Assembly: GCF_036421855.1 (NCBI RefSeq)
Contig: NZ_JAZGOK010000003.1
Strand: one strand, 5' to 3'
Length of the DNA stretch: 64,000 bases
DNA from: Georgenia_B sunbinii
Lineage (GTDB): Bacteria > Actinomycetota > Actinomycetes > Actinomycetales > Actinomycetaceae
In this document: positions 34,420 through 44,330 of the stretch, one piece after another
Layout of the letters: every line of letters begins with the position of its first letter
Numbering within the stretch: the first letter of the stretch is position 1
Program-made: the position numbers and the translations under genes
Notes under the pieces: generated by a model
Told to the model about the DNA's origin: nothing
Database searches by the model: none
What the model saw: the letters and a program-made list of their open reading frames with translations, nothing else

Positions 34420-36282
34420 ATGACGAGGCTCCGACAGCGGTCGCAGGGACGAACCACGGCGGGCGACTGGCCCCCGCCGGTGTGGCAGCAGCGCTTCCGG
34501 GCCGGCAGGGTCGACGTCCCGGAGTGGGCGAGCGACGAGCCGGACCACGCCGTCGTCATCGCCACCCACCGCGGGGCCCCACAGGTCCACTCCTGGCAGC
34601 CGAGCATCGGGCACCTGCTGCCGGCCACCGACCGGCCCGCGGGGACCGACCACGCGACGATCGACCCCTCGGGCCGCTGGCTGTGGTGGTTCGACGACAC
34701 CGACGGTGACGAGTTCGGCCACTGGCGGCGCCAGCCGTTCGGCTCACCGCCCAGCCGGCGCGCCGAGACCCCGATCCCGTTGCCGCCGGCCTCCCCCGCT
34801 GGGCTGCTGCTCGCCCATGACGGCACCGCGGTCATCGGTCGCGGCGACACCCCCGACGGGACGACGATCCACCAGGTCTTCCCCGGGCCATCGACCGCCA
34901 CGCCACAGCCGCCCGTGCTGCTCTACGCGAGCGAGCACGACGCGGAGGCCGCCGCGCTGAGCGACGACGGCAACCTGCTGGCGATCGAGCACTCGGAGCA
35001 CGGCGACAGCCGCCACCCGGCGCTGCGGGTGGTCGCCGCCGACACCGGAACCTTCGTCGCCGAGCTTCATGACGGGCCCGGTCGCGGCATCTGGGCGCTG
35101 GGCTTCGCGCCACTGCCGGGCGACACCCGGCTGCTCGTGCTCCACGAGCAGACCGCGATGCCCGGCCTCGCGGTGTGGGACCCGACCAGTGGCGCCCGCC
35201 GCGAGCTGCTGCTCGGGCCCGTCGACGGCGAGGTCACCGACGCCGACTGGTACCCCGACGGCACCGGCGTGCTCGTCGCGGTCGACCACGACGCCCGCAC
35301 CCGGCTCTACCGCCACGACCTGGCCAGCGGCCGCACCACCGCCGTCGGGCCGTGGGACGGCACCGTCGACGAGGCGACCACGCGCCCCGACGGCGAGGTC
35401 TGGTTCACCTGGTCGTCCGCGGTCGAGCCTCATACCCTGCGCACCACGCGCGGCGGCGGCACCCTCATCCTTCCCATCGGTCCGCGGCCGCAGCCGTCGA
35501 CCGCGGTGCGGGACGTGCGGGTCGCCGGGCCCGGTGGCGAGGTCCACGCGCTGCTCCGGGTGCCCGAGGGCACCGAGCAGCCCTACGCCGTCGTCGTCGA
35601 CGTGCACGGCGGGCCGGCCGACCACCGCACCGACTCCTTCTCCCCCACGCTCGCCGCGTGGGTGGACCACGGCTTCGCGGTGCTGAGCATCAACTTCCGC
35701 GGCTCCACCGGCTACGGCACGCGCTGGCGGGACGCGATCGAGGCAGGAGTCGGGCACACCGAGCTCGAGGACATCGCCGCCGTGCACCAGGCGCTGGTGG
35801 TCGACGGGGTGCTCGACCCCGAACGCTCGATCCTTGCCGGAGCGTCGTGGGGCGCCTACCTCACCCTGCTGGGGCTGGGCACCCAGCCCGACCGGTGGCG
35901 GCTGGGCATCGCCGACGTCCCGGTGGCCGACTACGTCGCCGCCTACGAGGACGAGACCGCCTCGCTGCAGGCCTTCGACCGGTCACTCTTCGGCGGCACC
36001 CCGCAGCAGGTGCCGGAGGCGTACCGGGTGGCGAGCCCGATCACCTACGTCGAGCACGTCCGCGCGCCGGTGCTCGTCCTCGCCGGGATGAACGACCCAC
36101 GGTGCCCGGTGCGGCAGGTCGGCAACTACGTGGACGCGCTGCGCCGGCGCGGCGGCGACGTGGAGCTCTACCAGTTCGCCGGCGGGCACGGCTCGCTGGT
36201 GGACGACGAGCGCATCGCCCAGCTGCAGGTGCAGCTGGGCTTCGCCCGCCGCCACCTCGGCGACGCCCCCCGAACCCCCTGA
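34420..36282 (+). CDS. S9 family prolyl oligopeptidase-like serine peptidase
   Basis: The 620-residue protein has an N-terminal seven-bladed propeller region (about 40-370, with repeated WDP and YPDG strands). A C-terminal alpha/beta hydrolase domain carries VVDVHGGPADH, NFRGSTGYGTRWRDA, the nucleophile GASWGAY (Ser476), NDPRCPVRQ with the Asp region, and GGHGSLVDD with the catalytic His. It lacks a signal peptide and should be a cytoplasmic acylaminoacyl- or dipeptidyl-type peptidase. The ATG at 34420 has a -10 box directly upstream; an open frame to 34219 overlaps trxA and is rejected. Confidence 0.92.
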   Translation: MTRLRQRSQGRTTAGDWPPPVWQQRFRAGRVDVPEWASDEPDHAVVIATHRGAPQVHSWQPSIGHLLPATDRPAGTDHATIDPSGRWLWWFDDTDGDEFGHWRRQPFGSPPSRRAETPIPLPPASPAGLLLAHDGTAVIGRGDTPDGTTIHQVFPGPSTATPQPPVLLYASEHDAEAAALSDDGNLLAIEHSEHGDSRHPALRVVAADTGTFVAELHDGPGRGIWALGFAPLPGDTRLLVLHEQTAMPGLAVWDPTSGARRELLLGPVDGEVTDADWYPDGTGVLVAVDHDARTRLYRHDLASGRTTAVGPWDGTVDEATTRPDGEVWFTWSSAVEPHTLRTTRGGGTLILPIGPRPQPSTAVRDVRVAGPGGEVHALLRVPEGTEQPYAVVVDVHGGPADHRTDSFSPTLAAWVDHGFAVLSINFRGSTGYGTRWRDAIEAGVGHTELEDIAAVHQALVVDGVLDPERSILAGASWGAYLTLLGLGTQPDRWRLGIADVPVADYVAAYEDETASLQAFDRSLFGGTPQQVPEAYRVASPITYVEHVRAPVLVLAGMNDPRCPVRQVGNYVDALRRRGGDVELYQFAGGHGSLVDDERIAQLQVQLGFARRHLGDAPRTP

Positions 36283-36340
36283 CCCGCTGGGCCCGCTGGC
36301 CCCGCTGGGCCCGCTGGCCCCGCTGGGCCCGCTGCACCCC
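36283..36340. repeat. GC-rich tandem repeat behind the S9 gene
   Basis: An 18-bp unit (CCCGCTGGGCCCGCTGGC) recurs about three times with small changes. The rest of the gap to asd (36341-36501) is GC-rich degenerate sequence with no gene that I can see. Confidence 0.75.
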
Positions 36341-36501
36341 GTTGGGCTCGCCCTGTTCGATCAACGCTCGGCCCTCCCAGCACCCGCCGGGCGAGTGGAA
36401 GGGGCGAGCCCGGCGCGCGGCTCGGCTGGAGCGGCGGGGCTGGCGCGGCCGGTGCGCGGCTGGGCTGGCCGGGCCGATGGATCAGCCCGGCCGGCCGTGC
36501 G

Positions 36502-37559
<1,058 letters not shown>

Positions 37560-37563
<4 letters not shown>

Positions 37564-38081
37564 CGTCCGGTCCCTCCGTAGACCACGGCCTCCGACTCGT
37601 CGGTGTCGAGCTCGAACGCGCTGTGCACAGCGCGCACGGCATCGTCGAGCACGTCGGCCCGGGTGACCACCGAGATGCGGATCTCCGAGGTGGAGATCAT
37701 CTCGATGTTGATTCCTGCATCGAACAGTGCGCTGAACAGCTTGGCCGAGACGCCCGGGTGCGAGCGCATGCCGGCGCCCACGAGCGACAGCTTGCCGATC
37801 TGGTCGTCGTAGCGCAGGTCGGCGTAGCCGAGCTCGGCCTCCGCGGCGCGCAGCGCGGCCAGCGTGGCGTCGCCGTCGGTCTCCGGCAGCGTGAAGGAGA
37901 TGTCGGTGAGGCCGGTGGACTCCGAGGACACGTTCTGCACGATCATGTCGACGTTGGCGCCGGCACCGGCGACGACGGCGAACAGCCGCGCGGCTGCGCC
38001 GGGGACGTCGGGCACGCCCTTGACGGTGATCTTGCCCTGGCTGCGGTCGTGGGCCACGCCGGCGATGATCGGGGCTTCCAT
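37560..38081 (-). CDS. Aspartate kinase beta subunit (in-frame internal start of lysC)
   Basis: ATG 38081 (MEAPIIAGVAHD) lies inside lysC and follows a strong GAGGAGG site 5 nt upstream. The product would be 173 residues, the two ACT domains. C. glutamicum and B. subtilis express such a beta subunit from the same frame and form alpha2-beta2 enzymes, with about 172 residues in C. glutamicum. The coding Glu-Glu-Asp that forms the ribosome site is kept without obvious need in the alpha chain. Confidence 0.7.
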
Positions 38082-38834
38082 GGTGTCCTCCTCGGACTGG
38101 GAGTCGACGTTCCGGATCCAGGTTCCGCGCTTGGTGGAGAACGAGGACCGGACGTGGATGGGCACGTTGTAGCGCCGCGCGTACTCGACGGCGCGCAGGT
38201 GCAGGATCTTGGCGCCGTGGGCCGCCATCTCCAGCGTCTCCTCGCTGGTGATGTCGGTGATCTGGCGGGCGGCGGGCACGATCCGGGGATCGGCGGTGAA
38301 CAGGCCGTCGACGTCGCTGTAGATCTCGCAGACGCTGGCGTCGAGCGCTGCCGCGATGGCGACCGCGGTGGTGTCCGAACCGCCCCGGCCGAGCGTGGTC
38401 ACGTCCATGTCCTGCGAGACGCCCTGGAACCCGGCGACGATCGCGACGCCGCCCTCCTCGAGGGTGCGGGCGATGCGCTCGGGCACCACACCCACGATCG
38501 AGGCCTTGCCGTAGGCGGCGTCGGTGAGGACACCTGCCTGCTGCCCGGTGTAGGAGCGGGCGGGGACACCGAGCTCGGTGATCGCCATCGCGAGGACCGA
38601 CATCGAGATGCGTTCCCCGGCGGTGAGCAGGATGTCGAGCTCGCGCTCGGCAGGCTGGTCGGTGACCTGCGAGGCGAGGTCGAGCAGGTCGTCGGTGGTG
38701 TCGCCCATGGCGGAGACCACGACGACGACGTCGTTGCCCGCCGCCTTCGTCTCGACGATGCGTTGGGCGACACGACGCACGCTGGCAGCGTCGGCGACGG
38801 ACGATCCGCCGAACTTCTGGACAACAAGGGCCAC
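37560..38834 (-). CDS. lysC: Aspartate kinase, alpha subunit
   Basis: The 424-residue enzyme phosphorylates aspartate, the first step of the aspartate pathway. It has the kinase motif VVQKFGGSSVAD, the nucleotide-binding TTLGRGGSDTTA, and two C-terminal ACT domains (about 265-420) that bind lysine and threonine as feedback inhibitors. The start is GTG 38834; the frame upstream to 38891 lacks family similarity. An internal start at 38081 should give a separate beta subunit made of the ACT domains only. No lysine riboswitch is visible upstream. Confidence 0.95.
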
Positions 38835-38902
38835 GAGGGGAGCTCCGCTAGGTCGGTGACACACAGGAGCCGGCCGCACGGGCGGCCCCAAGAACGCAGC
38901 AC

Positions 38903-38908
38903 AGTCTA
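38903..38908 (-). promoter_or_regulatory. Candidate -10 box of lysC-asd
   Basis: TAGACT on the minus strand lies 68 nt before the lysC GTG. The leader in between shows no lysine riboswitch or leader peptide. Confidence 0.35.
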
Positions 38909-39011
38909 GAACGATCTCAGATGTCGGGCACCGTGGCGTCCGCTCCGTGGGAGCACGTGGCGGCGGTCACGCCGTCACTAGAGCGTCCGGCCCGGTCCGG
39001 ATCCGCTCGTC

Positions 39012-39788
39012 TCAGCGGGTGACGAGGTCCCAGCCGAGCCGGAGGATGAGCGCGCCGACGACGACGACGAACACCACCCGGACGAACCCGCTGCCCTTGG
39101 CCACCGCCATCCGGGCGCCGAGGTAGCCGCCGAGGAGGTTGGCGGTGCCCAGCGCGAGCCCGAGGCCCCAGAGGACCGCGCCGTAGGGGATGAAGAAGAT
39201 GAGGGCACCGGCGTTGGTGGCGAAGTTGACGATCTTGGCCAGCGCCGTCGCCGGCAGGAAGGCGTAGCCGAGCACCGACACCAGGGAGATGACGAGGAAG
39301 GTGCCGGTGCCCGGACCGAGCAGCCCGTCGTAGGCGCCGATGACCAGGCCAAGCCCGGCGGCTGCGAGGTGGTGGCCACGCCCGGACCAGCGCAGGTCGG
39401 TCTGGGTGCCGATCGTGGGTTTGGCGATCGTCCAGGCGGCGACTCCGACGAGCACGACGAGGATGATCGGGGTGAACAGGTCGGCCGGGATCCGCGAGGC
39501 GAGCGCAGCGCCGCCGACCGCGCCGAGCAGCGCCGTCAGCGCCATCGGCGCCGCGGTGCGCAGGTCCGGTCCCACGCGCCGGTAGTAGGTCAGCGAGCTG
39601 ACCGCGGTGCCCATGATGGAGCCGAGCTTGTTCGTCGCCAACGCCTGGACCGGGCTGATACCGGGAACCAGCAGCAGCGCGGGCAGCTGGATGAGCCCGC
39701 CGCCGCCGACGACGGCGTCGACCCAGCCGGCGGTGAAGCCGGCGAGCAGCAGGAGGACGACCGTGAGGACGTCGAGGTCGAGGGGCAC
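39012..39788 (-). CDS. TauE/SafE family membrane permease
   Basis: The 258-residue protein has seven to eight hydrophobic segments. It carries the family motifs GWVDAVVGGGGLIQLPALL near the N terminus and GAYDGLLGPGTGTFL in the second half, the inverted-repeat glycine-rich loops of TauE/SafE. Members export sulfoacetate, sulfite or other organic anions; the substrate here cannot be told. It stands between lysC and DUF5063 in the same direction, with a 63-bp gap and no pathway partner. The start is GTG 39788. Confidence 0.88.
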   Translation of the reverse strand: MPLDLDVLTVVLLLLAGFTAGWVDAVVGGGGLIQLPALLLVPGISPVQALATNKLGSIMGTAVSSLTYYRRVGPDLRTAAPMALTALLGAVGGAALASRIPADLFTPIILVVLVGVAAWTIAKPTIGTQTDLRWSGRGHHLAAAGLGLVIGAYDGLLGPGTGTFLVISLVSVLGYAFLPATALAKIVNFATNAGALIFFIPYGAVLWGLGLALGTANLLGGYLGARMAVAKGSGFVRVVFVVVVGALILRLGWDLVTR

Positions 39789-39851
39789 AGCGACATCATG
39801 CCGTGACCGGCGCTCGCCGCCCGTCGGTCGGGCGGCGCGGTCGGCGCGGTT

Positions 39852-40475
39852 CTAGTCCGGCGCGTGCAGCGCCTCGAACTCGGCGTCGGCGGCGACGTCC
39901 TCGTCCACGTCCAGCCGCAGGTGGGCGAGGATCGACAGCAGCGTGCGCAGCGCTGCGGCGGCGCGCTCTCCCCAGCTCGACAGGTAGGAGAACTGCCACC
40001 ACCACAGCGCTTCGATCTCGTTTCCGGCGCGCAGGTGCTGCAGCCCCCGGCGCAGCGCGGTGGCGATGTCGGCGAGGTCGGCGGAGATCGCGCCCGGTGT
40101 CACGGCGGCGTCGAGCAGCGGGTCGGGCACCTCGCGGTACTCGTCGACCCCCTCGAGCGCGTTGGCGAGCCCGAGACGCAGCGGGTCGACGTCGGGCTCG
40201 CCGCCGTCGTCGGGCTCGAAGCGGTGGGACGGGACGACGTCGACGACGGCGCCGAGCCGCGCGCCGGCGGCCGAGATGTCCGAGACGGCCAGCAGCAGCA
40301 GCGAGATCGCCGCGTCCGGGTTGGTGCCGGCGGCGACCTCGGTGAGCGTGGCGAGGAAGCGCTCGGACTCGGCGGCGGTGGCGGCGACCAGCACCCGCAG
40401 GTCGGCGGCCTCCTGCGCGTCAGGGTCGGCGTCGGAGTCGGCGCCGGTGGCGGTGGTGTCCGGTGTGTCAGTCAT
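39852..40475 (-). CDS. DUF5063 protein
   Basis: The 207-residue acidic protein has an N-terminal disordered stretch rich in Asp and Thr, then a helical domain with LLLAVSDISAAGARLG and NEIEALWWWQFSYLSSWGERAAAALR. The triple Trp and SSWGERA motif are typical of DUF5063, a family usually encoded next to recR in actinobacteria, as here. Its ATG lies 8 nt inside the 3' end of recR, so translation is coupled. A role connected with RecR in repair is suggested only by this linkage. Confidence 0.85.
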   Translation of the reverse strand: MTDTPDTTATGADSDADPDAQEAADLRVLVAATAAESERFLATLTEVAAGTNPDAAISLLLLAVSDISAAGARLGAVVDVVPSHRFEPDDGGEPDVDPLRLGLANALEGVDEYREVPDPLLDAAVTPGAISADLADIATALRRGLQHLRAGNEIEALWWWQFSYLSSWGERAAAALRTLLSILAHLRLDVDEDVAADAEFEALHAPD

Positions 40476-41067
40476 CGATCCTCCTACGTCCTTCGAATGC
40501 CCGGCCGAGGGTGACCTCGTCGGCGTACTCCAGGTCGCCGCCCACCGGCAGGCCGGAGGCCAGCCGGGAGACCGGGACCTCCATGCCGCGCAGCATCCGC
40601 GCGAGGTAGGTGGCGGTCGCCTCGCCCTCGATGTTCGGGTCGGTGGCGAGGATGACCTCAGTGACGTTGCCGCTGGCGAGCCGGGTCATGAGCTCGCGGA
40701 TCCGGAGGTCGTTCGGGCCGATGCCGTTGATCGGGTTGATCGCCCCGCCGAGCACGTGGTACTTGCCCCGGAACTCGCGGGTGCGCTCGATCGCGACGAC
40801 GTCCTTGGCTTCCTCGACGACGCAGAGGAGGTCGTCGCTGCGGCGCGGGTCGGTGCAGATACGGCACTTCGGCGCCTCGGAGATGTTGCCGCAGACCTCG
40901 CAGAACCTCACCCGCAGCTTGACCTCGGTGAGCACGTGCGCCAGCCGCTCGACGTCGGCAGTCTCGGCGGACATCAGGTGGAAGGCGATGCGCTGGGCGC
41001 TCTTGGGACCGATCCCGGGGAGTCGTCCGAGTTCGTCGATGAGGTCCTGCACTGCGCCTTCGTACAC
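40468..41067 (-). CDS. recR: Recombination mediator protein RecR
   Basis: The 199-residue protein acts with RecO and RecF to load RecA on gapped DNA. It has the N-terminal helix-hairpin-helix (LGRLPGIGPKSAQRIAFHLM), a C4 zinc finger (FCEVCGN to PKCRICTD), a Toprim domain (LLCVVEEAKDVVAIERT) and the C-terminal LASGLPVGGDLEYADEVTL. The GTG start lies 6 nt after a TAGGCT box, so it is probably leaderless with its own promoter although dnaX lies 89 nt upstream. The ybaB/ebfC gene that usually lies between dnaX and recR is missing. Confidence 0.96.
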   Translation of the reverse strand: MYEGAVQDLIDELGRLPGIGPKSAQRIAFHLMSAETADVERLAHVLTEVKLRVRFCEVCGNISEAPKCRICTDPRRSDDLLCVVEEAKDVVAIERTREFRGKYHVLGGAINPINGIGPNDLRIRELMTRLASGNVTEVILATDPNIEGEATATYLARMLRGMEVPVSRLASGLPVGGDLEYADEVTLGRAFEGRRRIDD

Positions 41068-41073
41068 CCCGTC

Positions 41074-41079
41074 AGCCTA
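41074..41079 (-). promoter_or_regulatory. -10 box of leaderless recR
   Basis: TAGGCT on the minus strand ends 6 nt before the recR GTG; there is no ribosome site. Confidence 0.5.
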
Positions 41080-41156
41080 CGTCGCCGCGGCCCGACCGGC
41101 TGCGTCCGCCCGCGGCCGGACGCGACCGGCCTCGCGCCCCGGAAGATCCGGCGGGT

Positions 41157-43823
41157 TCAGTCCTCGATCTCCTCGATGACCGTGCCGCCGAGCATCTTCT
41201 CGATGAGCTTGGCGCCGCTGAGCTCGGAGTTCTCCGCGTCGGGGTCGTCCATGCTCGGCGTGTCGTCGGCGGGCGCGACGTGCGGCGCGGCCGGGGGTGA
41301 GGGCGCCGACCAGGCTGGGCTGCCGGCGGACGCCGGAGAGGCGACCGCCGTCCCTGTGCTGGTGCTGGCTCCGGCCGACGCCGGTCCGTGAGCTCCGGCG
41401 ACGGCGCCGCCACCGACGCTGCCGCCGACGGCGGGCGCGGCTGACCCTGCCCACCGCCCGGGTCCGGTCGCCGCGCCTGCCGGGCCACCCGAGGCACCTC
41501 GGCCAAGGTCGGCTGGCGACGACGTGGCGTCATGGCCAGGGTTGGATCCACCGGACCACTCCCCGCCCGGGTCGTCCGCGGGCGGCTGACCGCCCGACGG
41601 GCTGGCGGCACCCCAGGCCGACGAAGCGCCACCCGACGGCCCCGGGTGGCCGCCACCGGCGGGCGCCTCACCGCTCCAGCCGGTGCTCTGACTGTGCTGC
41701 GGTCCGCCGCCGCCCTGCGCCGCCGGGCTGAGGACGGGCTCGATCCGGACGTCGACGCCGAGCGTCTCGGACAACGCACGCTGCAGAGCCTCGGTGTGCT
41801 GCCCGTTACGGAAGGTGTGGGCGAGCCCGGAGGTGGTGAAGGCCAGCTGCAGGACCCCGCCGGAGACGTCGGCGACCTGGGCGTTCTGCGAGACCAGCGC
41901 CCAGGTGGTGCGCTTGAACCGGGCAAGGGTGGCAAGCACCTCGGGCCAGCGGCGGCGGACCAGCTCGGCGTCGGCCTGCCCCGCGGCGGGGCGAGGCGCC
42001 TCCTGGGCGGGCGGCTGGTGCTGGGGCGCCTGCTGCGGCGCCTGCTGCTGGGGTGCCTGCTGGTGCGGCGCGGTGGCCTGCTGCTGGGGAGCTGCCTGTT
42101 GCGGCCGCGTCGTCGCCTGCTGCGGCGGCGAGGTTGCCTCTTGCTCCGGCCGCGCCTGCTGGGGCACGGGCCGGTCCGCGGTCGTCTCCTGCGGCGGCGC
42201 GTCCTGCCGCGGCGCAGCAGTCTCCGTCGGCGCCTGCTGCGGCGCGGTGCCCGGCGACTGCTGCTGGCCGGCTCCGTCGCGCGGCGCCGAGTCAGCCGGC
42301 TCCCGGGAGACCGTGGGCTGCTGCGGTGCCGGGGACGAGGCTGCGGAGTCGGAGCTCTGTGCTGCCGACGCCGAGTCAGTCGGCCACCGGGAGGCGGTGG
42401 GCTGCTGCGCTCCGGGGGACGAGCCGGCGGCCACCGGGGGCGCCGCCGCGGCCGCTGCGGTCGATGGCTGCGTCGCTGCCGGCTCCCGGTCGGGGCGGCC
42501 CTCGGCCGCGGCCGTCGGCCACGGGGCCGACGAGGGCGCGCGGTCCGGTGCCACCGGACGGTCCGGGGTGCGCTGCGGCTGCGGTGCCGAAGCTGCCGGC
42601 GCCGGGGCTACCGAGGCCGGCTGGCCGCCAGCACCACCCGTTGCAGGAGCCGGCACCGCGCCCGCGGTGAGCTGGTTCTCGAGCCGCTCGAGCCGGGCAC
42701 CGAAGCCGCGGGCGGCATCGCCGGCCGCCGGCAGCAGCAGCCGGGCGCAGAGCAGCTCCAGCTGCAGCCGCGGCGAGGTGGCGCCGCTCATCTCGGAGAG
42801 CGCCTCGTTGACGAGGTCCCCCGAGCGGGACAGCTGGGCCGGGCCGAGTTGCTGCGCCTGGATCCGCATCCGGTCGAGCTGGTCCTGCGGCAGCGAGCGC
42901 AGCACGGTGGCGGCGTGCTCGCCGGACACCGCGATGACGATGAGGTCCCGCAGCCGCTCAAGGACGTCCTCGGCGAACCGCCGGGGGTCGTGGCCGGAGC
43001 CGATGACCCGGTCGACCACGCGGAACAGCGCGGCACCGTCGGCCGCCGCGATGGCGTCGACGACGTCGTCGAGCAGGGTCGCGTGCGTGTAACCGAGCAG
43101 CGCGACCGCCCGCTCGTAGTCGATCGTGCCGTCCTGCGCGCCGGCGATGAGCTGGTCGAGCACCGACAGCGAGTCACGGACCGAGCCGCCGCCCGCCCGC
43201 ACGACGAGCGGCAGCACACCGCCGTCGACGCTCACCCCCTCGGCCGCGCACAGCTCCTCCAGGTAGGACTGCAGCCGCTCCGGCGGGACCAGCCGGAACG
43301 GGTAGTGGTGGGTGCGCGAGCGGATGGTCCCGATGACCTTCTCCGGCTCGGTGGTGGCGAAGACGAACTTCACGTGCGCCGGCGGCTCCTCGACAAGCTT
43401 GAGGAGTGCGTTGAAGCCCTGGCTGGTGACCATGTGGGCCTCGTCGATGATGAAGATCTTGTACCGGTCCCGCGCCGGGGCGAACGCGGCCCGCTCGCGC
43501 AGCTCGCGCGCGTCGTCGACACCACCGTGCGACGCGGCGTCCATCTCGACGACGTCGAGCGAGCCGGCGCCGCCGCGCGCGAGGTCCACGCAACTCGGGC
43601 AGGTGCCGCACGGGGTGTCGGTCGGGCCCTGCTCGCAGTTGAGGCAACGGGCGAAGATGCGCGCCGACGTCGTCTTCCCGCAGCCGCGCGGGCCGGAGAA
43701 CAGGTAGGCGTGGGAGATGCGGTCGCCACGCAGGGCGGACATCAGCGGATCGGTCACGTGCTCCTGCCCGATGACGTCCGCGAAGGTCTCCGGGCGATAG
43801 CGGCGGTACAGGGCGGTGCTCAC
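41157..43823 (-). CDS. dnaX: DNA polymerase III subunits gamma/tau
   Basis: The 888-residue clamp-loader ATPase has Walker A SGPRGCGKTTSA (from residue 43), a zinc module (Cys60, Cys63, Cys72, Cys75, Cys78 region), the DExH box IIDEAHM and the sensor RSRTHHYPF. Domains II-III end near 370. A very long Pro/Gln/Ala/Ser-rich linker (about 380-620, with PQQ and APQQ runs) and a tau-like C-terminal region (about 625-690) follow, then another disordered tail. No slippery A-rich sequence for a frameshift is seen, so only the long form is expected. The GTG lies 6 nt after TAGAGT. Confidence 0.95.
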   Translation of the reverse strand: MSTALYRRYRPETFADVIGQEHVTDPLMSALRGDRISHAYLFSGPRGCGKTTSARIFARCLNCEQGPTDTPCGTCPSCVDLARGGAGSLDVVEMDAASHGGVDDARELRERAAFAPARDRYKIFIIDEAHMVTSQGFNALLKLVEEPPAHVKFVFATTEPEKVIGTIRSRTHHYPFRLVPPERLQSYLEELCAAEGVSVDGGVLPLVVRAGGGSVRDSLSVLDQLIAGAQDGTIDYERAVALLGYTHATLLDDVVDAIAAADGAALFRVVDRVIGSGHDPRRFAEDVLERLRDLIVIAVSGEHAATVLRSLPQDQLDRMRIQAQQLGPAQLSRSGDLVNEALSEMSGATSPRLQLELLCARLLLPAAGDAARGFGARLERLENQLTAGAVPAPATGGAGGQPASVAPAPAASAPQPQRTPDRPVAPDRAPSSAPWPTAAAEGRPDREPAATQPSTAAAAAAPPVAAGSSPGAQQPTASRWPTDSASAAQSSDSAASSPAPQQPTVSREPADSAPRDGAGQQQSPGTAPQQAPTETAAPRQDAPPQETTADRPVPQQARPEQEATSPPQQATTRPQQAAPQQQATAPHQQAPQQQAPQQAPQHQPPAQEAPRPAAGQADAELVRRRWPEVLATLARFKRTTWALVSQNAQVADVSGGVLQLAFTTSGLAHTFRNGQHTEALQRALSETLGVDVRIEPVLSPAAQGGGGPQHSQSTGWSGEAPAGGGHPGPSGGASSAWGAASPSGGQPPADDPGGEWSGGSNPGHDATSSPADLGRGASGGPAGAATGPGRWAGSAAPAVGGSVGGGAVAGAHGPASAGASTSTGTAVASPASAGSPAWSAPSPPAAPHVAPADDTPSMDDPDAENSELSGAKLIEKMLGGTVIEEIED

Positions 43824-43829
43824 CCCTGA

Positions 43830-43835
43830 ACTCTA
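43830..43835 (-). promoter_or_regulatory. -10 box of leaderless dnaX
   Basis: TAGAGT on the minus strand ends 6 nt before the dnaX GTG. Confidence 0.5.
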
Positions 43836-43903
43836 GGCGCCCCGACGACCGCGGCGCTCATCCCTGTGGACCGGGTACCCGGCCGGCCGGGCCGGAGACG
43901 TGA

Positions 43904-43995
43904 AGGACCCCTCGTGCACCCGCCAGAGCTCACCTGCCCTTGCTGCCTTCCGGCCCTGGGGGAGTTCAGTGAGGTGACGCCGCACGAGGGGTCGC
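43904..43995 (-). ncRNA. ffs: Small bacterial signal recognition particle RNA (4.5S type)
   Basis: On the minus strand the terminal stem GACCCCTCGTGC pairs perfectly with GCACGAGGGGTC (12 bp). The apical part has the SRP domain IV core CAGGGCCGGAAGGCAGCAAG, with the GGAA tetraloop and asymmetric loop. The RNA binds Ffh. Ends are set from the terminal helix and are approximate. It lies just upstream of dnaX, a common bacterial position. Confidence 0.93.
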
Positions 43996-44124
43996 CCGCA
44001 AGTCTAACGGACGCCGCGACCGGGTCCAGCCGCCCTGCTCGGGGCGGCCAGCGACGCGATCTTCGGCACAGTCCGACCGGGCGGTTCGATCCGGCGCTCA
44101 GCCTCAGGTATCCTCGTACCGCCA

Positions 44125-44209
44125 GGAGGATTCGCCTAGTGGCCTATGGCGCACGCTTGGAAAGCGTGTTGGGTGCAAGCCCTCGAGGGTTCGAATCCCT
44201 CATCCTCCG
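44125..44209 (+). tRNA. tRNA-Ser (anticodon GGA)
   Basis: The 85-nt class II tRNA has acceptor stem GGAGGAT/ATCCTCC, anticodon stem CACGC/GCGTG with loop TTGGAAA, a long variable arm and the T-arm GAGGG-TTCGAAT-CCCTC. A TATCCT -10 box lies at 44109-44114. Confidence 0.97.
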
Positions 44210-44214
44210 CAGCC

Positions 44215-44257
44215 CGACGGGCCCGGCCGCGCACCAGCTGCGCAGCCGGGCCCGTCG
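44215..44257 (+). terminator. Terminator hairpin behind tRNA-Ser(GGA)
   Basis: A 13-bp perfect stem (44215-44227 with 44245-44257) extends inward with imperfect pairs. Confidence 0.7.
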
Positions 44258-44318
44258 TCGTCCCGGCACCTTCGCTGGTGCGGGAGCTGACCGCGGCCCC
44301 TCTCGGCGAGCCGGAACG

Positions 44319-44324
44319 TAGTAT
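44319..44324 (+). promoter_or_regulatory. -10 box of a leaderless gene
   Basis: TAGTAT ends 6 nt before the GTG at 44331; no ribosome site is seen. Confidence 0.5.
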
Positions 44325-44330
44325 CGACGG

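Noticed and set aside
38835..39011. A lysine riboswitch upstream of lysC
   Set aside because: No long structured leader with the conserved core is seen; the gap from the candidate -10 box to the start is only 68 nt.
41157..43823. Programmed frameshift making the short gamma form of DnaX
   Set aside because: No A-rich slippery heptamer with a following hairpin was found in the frame.
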